Of a DNA stretch of 5,807 nt, positions 1 to 5,359 are shown piece by piece (position 1 is the first letter of the stretch; each line of letters opens with the position of its first letter). The translations under genes were made by a program, and so were the position numbers. Origin of the DNA: an uncultured Flavobacteriales bacterium (GTDB lineage Bacteria; Bacteroidota; Bacteroidia; Flavobacteriales_D; Sanyastnellaceae); assembly GCA_937890245.1 (NCBI GenBank), contig CALACF010000353.1:1-5807 (forward strand), in the 5' to 3' direction. The notes below the pieces were generated by a model. That model saw only the letters and a list, made by a program, of their open reading frames with translations. It had not been told where the DNA came from and searched no databases.

Positions 1-1021
1 CTAGAAAGCGTTCGTGTCGCGGGCCGAAGGCAATGGGCAGGCCGTGGGCGGCGGGCTCGAGAATGTTGTGGATGCCTGCGCCCCAACCACCGCCGACAAC
101 TGCGAGGTCGGAGAGCGGGTAGAGTGCGCGGAGCCAGCCGATGCGGTCGACGATGAAAAGGCGTGGGGCCGGAACGGAGGCGAGGCGCTTTCGGGTGGCG
201 GCTATTTTTTCGGGTGCTACCTCGTGGGGGACGACCAGCAGGCACCAGTCTGCAGGCCAGGCGGGGTTGGATGCCAGGGCGGCCAGTGCTTCTTCTTCGG
301 CAGGCCAGCTCGAGCCGGCGATCAAGATTTTGCGGCCGTCGATCCAGTCGGTGACCTTTTGAAGTTCGGCTGGTGGGAGTGGCTCGGCTGTGGTTTGTAC
401 GCGGTCGTATCGGGGATCGCCCGTGGCGATGGCGTGCAGACCGAACGAAGCGAGGCGCCCCACGGATGAGCTATCCTGGACTTGGATGCTGCCCATCGTT
501 TGCAAGGCGCGCCTGTAGTAGCCGCTCCATGCGGAGAGGGGATGGCGCCCGGCAATGAAATGTGCCGCAAACAGATGGGTCGACACGCCGCGCCGCTCAA
601 GCGCTTTCAAGTGAGCGGGCCACAGCTCGTACTTCACCCAGCAGCTCGCCTGAAATGGCATGGCCGCCGCAAATTTCTGGGCGTTCTGTGGTGTGTCGAT
701 GGGCAAGTAGTCGATGTGGTCTGCCGCATCAGGTGGGCAAGCTTCACGGCCCGAGGGTGAGAAAAAGGTCAGCAGCACCGCGTGGCCGGGCCAAGCTTTT
801 CGCAGGGCCGAAATAACGGGCGCTGCCTGCTCGTATTCGCCCAACGAAGCGCAGTGTACGTGCAGCCAAGGGCCCGGACGGTTGGCCGCAGCCGCTACGA
901 GCCGCCTTTGCCAACCCCTGCGTCCAAGGCTAGCTCGCCGCGCCTTGTCGTGTCCCAGCGCGCCGGCGAGCTGCAGCCCGAAAGCGAACAAGTGCATGGC
1001 GATGGCGTGCAGGATTGACAT
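1..1021 (-). CDS. waaA: 3-deoxy-D-manno-octulosonic acid (Kdo) transferase, 3'-truncated by window edge
   Basis: This GT30-family enzyme transfers Kdo from CMP-Kdo to the lipid A precursor, the first step of the LPS inner core, at the cytoplasmic face of the inner membrane. I translated 340 codons on the minus strand with no stop; the gene leaves the window at base 1 and probably lacks its last 60-80 residues. Residues about 3-22 form a hydrophobic N-terminal anchor. The motif ASLGEYEQ (58-65) holds Glu62, the position of the catalytic Glu in this family. Further family landmarks follow in order: WVKYELWP, GYYRRAL, GDPRYDRV, GSSWPAEEE, VVPHE and the nucleotide-sugar-site segment GGGWGAGIHNILEPAAHGLP, then GPRHERF. 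The ATG at 1021 was chosen because it gives the normal WaaA N-terminus. It lies 18 bases after the stop of the upstream outer-membrane protein and in the same frame. I see no good Shine-Dalgarno. The gene closes a five-gene overlapping cluster. Whether it adds one or more Kdo residues cannot be told. Confidence 0.95.
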   Translation of the reverse strand, partial: MSILHAIAMHLFAFGLQLAGALGHDKARRASLGRRGWQRRLVAAAANRPGPWLHVHCASLGEYEQAAPVISALRKAWPGHAVLLTFFSPSGREACPPDAADHIDYLPIDTPQNAQKFAAAMPFQASCWVKYELWPAHLKALERRGVSTHLFAAHFIAGRHPLSAWSGYYRRALQTMGSIQVQDSSSVGRLASFGLHAIATGDPRYDRVQTTAEPLPPAELQKVTDWIDGRKILIAGSSWPAEEEALAALASNPAWPADWCLLVVPHEVAPEKIAATRKRLASVPAPRLFIVDRIGWLRALYPLSDLAVVGGGWGAGIHNILEPAAHGLPIAFGPRHERFL

Positions 1022-1039
1022 ACTCGATTGTAAATCAGC

Positions 1040-1822
1040 TCAGTCGTAGAACAATTCGTCAGTCGGCCGCGGCCGCAAGTGAATCACCCACCCAGCGAAA
1101 ATTCCGAACAGGCCGTCCGTTCGTGTCTCGGTGTCGGCATCCATCGTGTCCGCGTTCCAATCGCGTTGCGGCGTCATGCGCCCAACGTAACATTCGAGAC
1201 CGACGTTGAAATTCACCCGCCCCCGTGGGTCCATATGCCAATACCCCACGCGCGGGCACAAGGTCCAGCCCCGTGCCAAGCGATCGTAGCCCTCGAGGTA
1301 CGGCGCCTCGAGTTGTGTGATGCGGTTGCCCCGATTTTGGAAGTGGATCTTGTGCGACCAGAAGCCGCCTGCGAGTTCCAAGGCAATCCCTGTGTTCGGG
1401 TTCCCGGGGTCGGTGGGGAAGAGGCGGCCGACACTTGCTGTGATCAGGGTGCCGCGCTGTTGGGCTGTGAGTCTGGCAATGCGCCCCTCATTGTCGATCA
1501 CGTAGCCGTCCTCCGTCTTGAGGTTTTGTAGAAGACCGGGCTGCCGAACCTCCGATCCGGTGAGGAAGCGCGCGCCGAAGCCCGTGAGCCAGCGCCCCGC
1601 CGTTTTCACCCGGAACGTCGCGCCCACCACGTTGCTGATTCCGTAGCGGTCTGCGAGGTCGCCCCAGGGCGCGTGCATCCCAGTTTCGATGGTGATGTGG
1701 GCAGCCCGAATGGACTCGATGCCTCCGTTTGATTGGCCTTTCAAGCCCAATTGAAGCCCACAAAGGGTCAAGAGAAGCAGAGAGGAAATGGCTGCGCGGC
1801 CGATTGAATTTCGAGCGATCAT
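1040..1822 (-). CDS. conserved Bacteroidota outer-membrane beta-barrel protein of unknown function
   Basis: The product has 260 residues. Residues 1-29 look like a signal peptide: Arg at 4 and 9, a hydrophobic core around SSLLLLTLCGLQLGL, and likely cleavage near KG/Q. The mature part has alternating hydrophobic strands with aromatic residues and many Gly, as in an outer-membrane barrel. The motif PWGDLADRYG (52-61) resembles a family I remember from many Bacteroidota, where a GDLA-R-G motif follows the first strand and where the gene may lie beside waaA; that link is recall, not search. The reading frame is open up to 1906, but I chose the ATG at 1822. It gives a clean signal peptide, and its first base is the last base of the upstream stop (TGATG), a classic coupling arrangement. 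The segment upstream of 1822 in this frame is rich in Trp and Pro and lies inside the preceding gene. No enzyme motif is visible. A role in LPS or envelope assembly is inferred from context only. Confidence 0.85.
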   Translation of the reverse strand: MIARNSIGRAAISSLLLLTLCGLQLGLKGQSNGGIESIRAAHITIETGMHAPWGDLADRYGISNVVGATFRVKTAGRWLTGFGARFLTGSEVRQPGLLQNLKTEDGYVIDNEGRIARLTAQQRGTLITASVGRLFPTDPGNPNTGIALELAGGFWSHKIHFQNRGNRITQLEAPYLEGYDRLARGWTLCPRVGYWHMDPRGRVNFNVGLECYVGRMTPQRDWNADTMDADTETRTDGLFGIFAGWVIHLRPRPTDELFYD

Positions 1823-2391
1823 CACAAGTGGTAGCTGAGGCCAAACAACGCGCCAGAGGCCACGCTCCCTCCACCCAGTTGGAGGAAAAAATTGAAATCT
1901 TTCCATATGTAACGGCCGCCGATTTGCCCGCCAAATCCCAGGCCGCCCGTGTTGTTTCCGCCATAGTCCGGCGATCCCGTTGTGGTGCCACCCGTCTGTT
2001 TCCAGCTGTGCAAATACCAGCCGACATTCAGCCCGGCAAACAAGTCCAATCCCTCCACGTCGATGTCAAAGTGTTGGTCGCCTCGTGCACCCAGCCCCAG
2101 ATAGTCATGCTGCCATTGTCCCACTTGCCAAGCCTCGTTATAGCGCCTATAAGAAACCAGCGCCCCGTACGATTTGCTGTCATCGTAGGTCTGTTCGATG
2201 CAGGCAAAAATGGGCAGTCCCAGCGTTGAAGCACCGATGCCAAATGTTACCAAGTCGTATTTCCCGCCCGTCTCGATTTGTGCAGAGGCTGTCATAGAAA
2301 AAACCATGCACAGGCTGAGGCCGGCAAACGTCTTCAAGGCAAGCGTCTTCGAGGTGAGCATCTTCAGTAAAAAGGGCTGTGGGTGCTTCAT
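1822..2391 (-). CDS. small outer-membrane beta-barrel protein, porin-like fold, function unknown
   Basis: The product has 189 residues. The N-terminus is a signal peptide with a hydrophobic core at about 22-33 and a typical site TASA/Q, giving cleavage after residue 37. The mature protein of about 150 residues has alternating polar and apolar strands, many Gly, Tyr and Trp, and a Gly/Thr/Asn-rich stretch (about 132-150) that looks like a surface loop. Its end, FGLSYHL, has the pattern of a final barrel strand. This matches the general small barrels (about 8 strands) of Bacteroidota; I cannot name a family. The ATG at 2391 overlaps the regulator's stop as ATGA. A second Met at codon 11 (2361) would also leave a full signal peptide, so the start is not certain. 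Its stop overlaps the next start as TGATG. It may be a structural envelope protein, or an output or sensed partner of the adjacent two-component system; the latter is inference. Confidence 0.85.
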   Translation of the reverse strand: MKHPQPFLLKMLTSKTLALKTFAGLSLCMVFSMTASAQIETGGKYDLVTFGIGASTLGLPIFACIEQTYDDSKSYGALVSYRRYNEAWQVGQWQHDYLGLGARGDQHFDIDVEGLDLFAGLNVGWYLHSWKQTGGTTTGSPDYGGNNTGGLGFGGQIGGRYIWKDFNFFLQLGGGSVASGALFGLSYHL

Positions 2392-3095
2392 GTTGTCAGT
2401 TGTTCGAGGCGGAAACCTACGCCTGTGACGCTTCGCAGCACAACGCTCGGGTCGGATTTTAAGTACTTCCGCAAGCGGGTCATGTACACGTCCATGCTCC
2501 GGCCCACGAGATAGCCTTCGCGCCCCCAGACCAATCCGGCGATCACTTCCCGTTCAGTCGTCTGCCCAGCGCGCTGCATCAAAAGCCTCAGGAGGTCGCC
2601 TTCCTTTCGCGTGAGTTGGTGCTCGCCTTCGGGCCCGGTCAACATCAAGCCCCGCGTGTCCAGAGTGAATGCGCCGATTTGTAGGTCGCTCTGAGCATTT
2701 GGAGCGCCACTTCCATCGAGATTCGAGCCGCCGCTCCGCTTGAGCAATCCGCGCAAACGCAGCACGAGCTCCTCGCTGTCGAATGGCTTGGTGATGTAGT
2801 CGTCGGCACCCGCTTTCAGCCCGCGTACCCGGTCGGCCGTCTGGCTCTTTGCCGTCAGTAAAATGATGGGAAAGCCAGGCGCCGTTTTTCGAAGTTCCGT
2901 CGTCAGCTCGATCCCACTGATGCCGGGCAGCATCACATCGAAAAGCCCCAGATCAAAACAGTTGCCGGCAAAGGTCGTCAGCGCCTCGCGCCCATTGCGG
3001 ATCAACTCGACCTTGAAGCCCTCAATTTTCAGTAGGTCCATCAACACGAGTCCCAGCGCCGGGTCGTCTTCCACGAGCAGTACATGCGGCTTCAT
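2388..3095 (-). CDS. OmpR/PhoB-type response regulator, RprY-like
   Basis: This is a cytoplasmic DNA-binding response regulator of 235 residues, a normal length for the OmpR/PhoB class. The receiver domain covers about 3-120. Its acidic pair is Asp10-Asp11, the phosphoacceptor is Asp53 in LFDVMLP, the switch Thr is Thr81 in ILLTAKS, and the conserved Lys is Lys103 in YITKPF. A Gly/Ser-rich linker (about 121-136) leads to a winged-helix DNA-binding domain (about 137-232) with the recognition segment SMDVYMTRLRKYL and the closing hairpin VTGVGFRLE. All key phosphotransfer residues are present, so it should be active. The frame is open to 3158, but the ATG at 3095 starts exactly at a receiver N-terminus and overlaps the kinase stop as ATGA. 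The cognate kinase is therefore almost certainly the gene just upstream. Overall the pair resembles Bacteroides RprX/RprY, but orthology is not shown. Target genes are unknown; the downstream envelope genes are natural candidates. Confidence 0.95.
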   Translation of the reverse strand: MKPHVLLVEDDPALGLVLMDLLKIEGFKVELIRNGREALTTFAGNCFDLGLFDVMLPGISGIELTTELRKTAPGFPIILLTAKSQTADRVRGLKAGADDYITKPFDSEELVLRLRGLLKRSGGSNLDGSGAPNAQSDLQIGAFTLDTRGLMLTGPEGEHQLTRKEGDLLRLLMQRAGQTTEREVIAGLVWGREGYLVGRSMDVYMTRLRKYLKSDPSVVLRSVTGVGFRLEQLTT

Positions 3096-4384
3096 GCGTC
3101 CGGTGCTTTTTGAAGCTTTACAGTAAACGTGCTGCCGAACCCCGGCTTGCTCTCGCACCGGATCGTCCCGCCGTGCGCCTCGACCATGCTCTTTACGTAG
3201 TGCAATCCCAATCCAAAGCCCTTCACATCGTGCCGGTCACCGGTCGGAACCCTGAAAAATCGGTCGAAGATGCGGCCCAGATGTTCGGTGGGGATGCCGA
3301 TGCCGTTGTCGCGAACCACCACAGACCAAACGCCCTGCTCTCCCGGGCCATTTTTACTGTGCAACTCAACTGCGATACGCGGAGATTTTTCGGCATACCG
3401 CACCGCGTTGTCCAGCAAATTGCACAGGACGTTGGTCAGGTGAACGCGGTCGGCCATCACCGGCGCGTCGGCCACCTTGCAATCAAAGCGGATCTCACCT
3501 TCTGCATCACGAGCAAAAATCTCGGTGGCTCCCACCGCGTCGCGCACGATGTCAACCAGGTCGAGGCGCTCCAGCTTCAGATCGGAATTTCCGCCGCCAT
3601 CAAGCGTGGCGATCTCCATGACGCGGTCTACCTGGCGCCGCATCCGCTGGTTTTCACCCCCGATCAAGTCCCGGTACTTCGCCCGCATCGACGCATCGCC
3701 ATCCACTTCATCACGCTCGAGCAGTCGAACGGCCGCTTCAATCGTGGCAATCGGCGTCTTGAACTCGTGGGTCATGTTGGCGATGAAGTCGTCGCGCACC
3801 TCCGAGAGCCGCTTTTGACGCAAGACGAGCACCACCGCGTAAACAAACGCGCCCAACACGAGCAGCTGTAGTATCGACGCCAGCAGCCAACGCTTGAGCG
3901 ACATCACAATCCCGGCTGTCTTTTCTGGAAAGAGGATCCCGAAGTAGTGGCCGTCCCGGTCAAATCTAGGGAGTGCCGCTTTGGATGGGCCTCCTGCAAC
4001 CACGACATCGGCTCCGAGCCGCCCCCCGTAGACAATGCTATCGCTGAAACAATCGAAGATGCCGTACTCGATGGGCTGGTCGAGGTTCACTGCGGCAAAA
4101 GCGTGCTCGAGCAGCGTCTCGAGCAAGAAGGGGTGGAGCGTGTCGTTGATGTTGGCGACGAAGTAGTTGGAGGCCAACTGAACAACCGGATCGACCACCG
4201 CTGAATCTCCACGCATCCATTGGATTTCTTCGACGACTTCCGTCAAGGCCACCACCACACGGTCGTTGAATTGACGCTCGTTCAAATCGTAGGCCTGTCG
4301 CACCCAAAGCAGCTGTAAAACCAAGGTGCCGCCGATGGACAGCAGCCCGGTCAAGATCAACAATCGAATTCTTCTGCGTGACAC
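3092..4384 (-). CDS. membrane sensor histidine kinase, RprX-like
   Basis: This inner-membrane sensor kinase of 430 residues autophosphorylates and passes phosphate to the regulator encoded next. Transmembrane segments are at about 8-29 and 166-188. They flank a periplasmic sensor region of about 135 residues, which I do not match to a named domain. The dimerisation and phosphoacceptor helix carries MTHEFKTPIATI with His206. The catalytic ATPase domain has an N box (NLLDNAVRYA, about 322-331), G1 box (DNGIGIP, 359-365), F box (FDRFF, 373-377) and G2 box (GFGLGLHYV, 389-397). Every catalytic motif is intact. The long Arg-rich opening followed by LLILTGLL and the WVRQAYDLNERQF segment after TM1 are typical of Bacteroidota kinases. 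The start is GTG at 4384; upstream the frame stays open to 4433 but has no ATG or GTG, and no convincing Shine-Dalgarno is seen. Its stop overlaps the regulator start as ATGA. The ligand is unknown; context suggests envelope or LPS state. Confidence 0.94.
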   Translation of the reverse strand: MSRRRIRLLILTGLLSIGGTLVLQLLWVRQAYDLNERQFNDRVVVALTEVVEEIQWMRGDSAVVDPVVQLASNYFVANINDTLHPFLLETLLEHAFAAVNLDQPIEYGIFDCFSDSIVYGGRLGADVVVAGGPSKAALPRFDRDGHYFGILFPEKTAGIVMSLKRWLLASILQLLVLGAFVYAVVLVLRQKRLSEVRDDFIANMTHEFKTPIATIEAAVRLLERDEVDGDASMRAKYRDLIGGENQRMRRQVDRVMEIATLDGGGNSDLKLERLDLVDIVRDAVGATEIFARDAEGEIRFDCKVADAPVMADRVHLTNVLCNLLDNAVRYAEKSPRIAVELHSKNGPGEQGVWSVVVRDNGIGIPTEHLGRIFDRFFRVPTGDRHDVKGFGLGLHYVKSMVEAHGGTIRCESKPGFGSTFTVKLQKAPDA

Positions 4385-4449
4385 GGGGGCAAGATAGTCG
4401 CCGAATTTCCAGATGGCCGGCGGATTGACTTACTTTGGAGGGCCAATTG
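4385..4449. promoter_or_regulatory. divergent promoter region between kinase operon and secreted-protein gene
   Basis: These 65 bases separate two divergent starts, so promoters for both sides should lie here or within the flanking genes. Bacteroidota primary sigma factors prefer TTTG near -33 and TAnnTTTG near -7. On the plus strand TTACTTTG (4430-4437) matches the -7 consensus except for one base. On the minus strand TATCTTG (4396 down to 4390) resembles it with one T missing. Neither has a clear -33 partner. If the plus-strand element is real, transcription would begin after the GGAGGG at 4437-4442, so that element and the Shine-Dalgarno cannot both serve the same transcript. I see no strong inverted repeat that would mark an operator. 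Confidence 0.4.
4437..4442 (+). promoter_or_regulatory. Shine-Dalgarno GGAGGG deciding the ATG at 4450
   Basis: GGAGGG lies seven bases before the ATG at 4450 (spacer CCAATTG), an ideal distance. It favours 4450 over the TTG at 4435 and the ATG at 4456. Strong Shine-Dalgarno sites are uncommon in Bacteroidota, which usually rely on A-rich leaders, so this one stands out; none of the other genes in this window has a comparable site. Confidence 0.55.
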
Positions 4450-5280
4450 ATGGTTATGATTCAAATCTCCACCCCGCATCCCCGCATCCCCGTGTCCGTC
4501 CTCGCGCTCGGCATTTTCTTCAGTTTGTTTTCCAGCCATATAGCACGCGCTCAGCAGCTCGAACTCAGTGGGATTTACCAAGGAGAGGACCTCTATGTGG
4601 TCAACGAGGTGGGCGACGATGGCGTCGGTTTCTGCTGTTACGAGGTCCGCGTAAACGGCATGGTGACCACCGACGAGGTGAATTCTCACGCTTTTGAGAT
4701 CGATTTGGACGCGCTCGACTTGGAAATCGGCCGCAATATCATCGTTCAGCTCGCCCATCGGCAGGGTTGTCGTCCGCGCATTCTCAATATGGACGCGATG
4801 CGTCCCGAGGCCAATTTCAACCTGCAATCTATCATTGTTGACGACAAGGGCAAGCTCGCTTGGAAGGTCTCAAATGAAGCCGGTGCGCTCCCTTATTCCG
4901 TCCAGCAATACAAGTGGGGGCGATGGGTTGAAGTCGATCGGGTGTACGGAATTGGCATGGAGGAAATGTATATTTACAGCACCCAGGTTCGGCACATCCC
5001 CGGCTTGAATCGCTACCGTGTTGTGCAGACAGATCTCGACGGTGGTCGAGTGGAATCGCGCGAAACTTCATTCATTCGTGAAGCCGAGGCCGTAACATTT
5101 GCATATGAACGAAAATCCCAAGAACTTCGCTTCTCGGAAATGACCCACTTTGAGGTCATCGACGCCTACGGCACCACGGTGGTCCGGGGCGAGAACAATA
5201 TTATTGACCTTCGACTCGTCCCCAAGGGGACCTACTTCCTGAATTACGGCAACCAAAACGCCGAGTTCAAGAAGCGTTGA
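4450..5280 (+). CDS. secreted protein with possible degenerate type IX secretion C-terminal domain, function unknown
   Basis: The product has 276 residues. The signal peptide covers 1-34: a Pro/His-containing n-region, the core VSVLALGIFFSLFSS, then ARA/Q. The first mature part (about 37-112) holds GVGFCCYEV with Cys62-Cys63 and QGCRPRIL with Cys107, so a disulfide is possible in the oxidising envelope. The middle (about 118-208) reads as a beta-sandwich, perhaps fibronectin III-like, with LAWKVSNEAG and LNRYRVVQTDLDG. The tail (about 213-276) with DAYGTTVVRG, LVPKGTYFLNYG and a basic FKKR ending resembles a type A Por/type IX sorting domain, but it is short and may be a periplasmic relative rather than a true export signal. 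I recall similar proteins across Bacteroidota without an assigned role. The start at 4450 is chosen from the GGAGGG site. The gene stands divergent from the kinase operon and 79 bases before the DUF4290 gene. Confidence 0.88.
   Translation: MVMIQISTPHPRIPVSVLALGIFFSLFSSHIARAQQLELSGIYQGEDLYVVNEVGDDGVGFCCYEVRVNGMVTTDEVNSHAFEIDLDALDLEIGRNIIVQLAHRQGCRPRILNMDAMRPEANFNLQSIIVDDKGKLAWKVSNEAGALPYSVQQYKWGRWVEVDRVYGIGMEEMYIYSTQVRHIPGLNRYRVVQTDLDGGRVESRETSFIREAEAVTFAYERKSQELRFSEMTHFEVIDAYGTTVVRGENNIIDLRLVPKGTYFLNYGNQNAEFKKR
4472..4495 (+). repeat. 8-bp tandem repeat, two perfect copies plus one degenerate, in signal-peptide codons
   Basis: CCCCGCAT occurs at 4472-4479 and 4480-4487, followed by CCCCGTGT at 4488-4495. 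The unit is not a multiple of three, so loss or gain of a copy would shift the frame just after the start of the secreted-protein gene. Copy number is low, so slippage would be rare at best, and the tract may only reflect a Pro/His/Arg n-region. Confidence 0.6.
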
Positions 5281-5359
5281 CACCGCGAGCACGGCCCGCA
5301 CGACAAGCGCAGAGGCGCAACAACACCGCGCTAAAAGCGCAAATAAATAGCATAAAATT
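5281..5359 (+). promoter_or_regulatory. intergenic gap with small hairpin and AT-rich leader before DUF4290 gene
   Basis: The first 60 bases are GC-rich and hold three GCGCA copies (5307, 5315, 5337). A perfect 5-bp inverted repeat GCGCT-AAA-AGCGC lies at 5328-5340. It is followed by an AT-rich tract (5341-5360) that ends at the next start codon. There is no T run after the hairpin, so it is not a canonical intrinsic terminator. The AT-rich tract fits the A-rich translation leaders common in Bacteroidota. I see no clear TAnnTTTG promoter, so the two genes may be cotranscribed. Confidence 0.35.

Noticed and set aside
14..1049. Several plus-strand open frames on the left
   Set aside because: They lie opposite waaA, whose continuous minus-strand frame and motifs explain the region; their translations are low-complexity and unlike real proteins.
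1064..1075. Perfect 12-bp palindrome CGGCCGCGGCCG
   Set aside because: It is made by the Arg-Pro-Arg-Pro codons near the end of the barrel gene (CGGCCG twice), so coding explains it without an operator or terminator.
1823..1906. Upstream extension of the larger barrel protein to a start at 1906
   Set aside because: It would bury the signal peptide behind 28 Trp/Pro-rich residues and overlap the preceding gene by 85 bases; the ATG at 1822 fits better.
1488..2027. Minus-strand open frame of 179 codons spanning the two barrel genes in another frame
   Set aside because: It overlaps both genes with signal peptides and barrel patterns; its product is Arg-rich and shows no domain.
3096..3158. Upstream extension of the response regulator to a start at 3158
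   Set aside because: The extra 21 residues precede the normal receiver N-terminus and lie within the kinase gene; the ATG at 3095 has the expected ATGA overlap.
3110..3871. Long plus-strand open frame opposite the kinase gene (253 codons)
   Set aside because: It is antisense to intact kinase motifs, has no recognisable domain, and such frames are expected opposite GC-rich genes.
4425..4460. TTGACT and TATGAT resembling a classical sigma-70 promoter
   Set aside because: The spacer is 24 bases instead of about 17, the second element lies within the coding start, and Bacteroidota use a different consensus.
4357..4827. Minus-strand open frame opposite the secreted-protein gene
   Set aside because: It is antisense to a gene with a signal peptide and Shine-Dalgarno and would cross the divergent promoter gap; no domain is visible.
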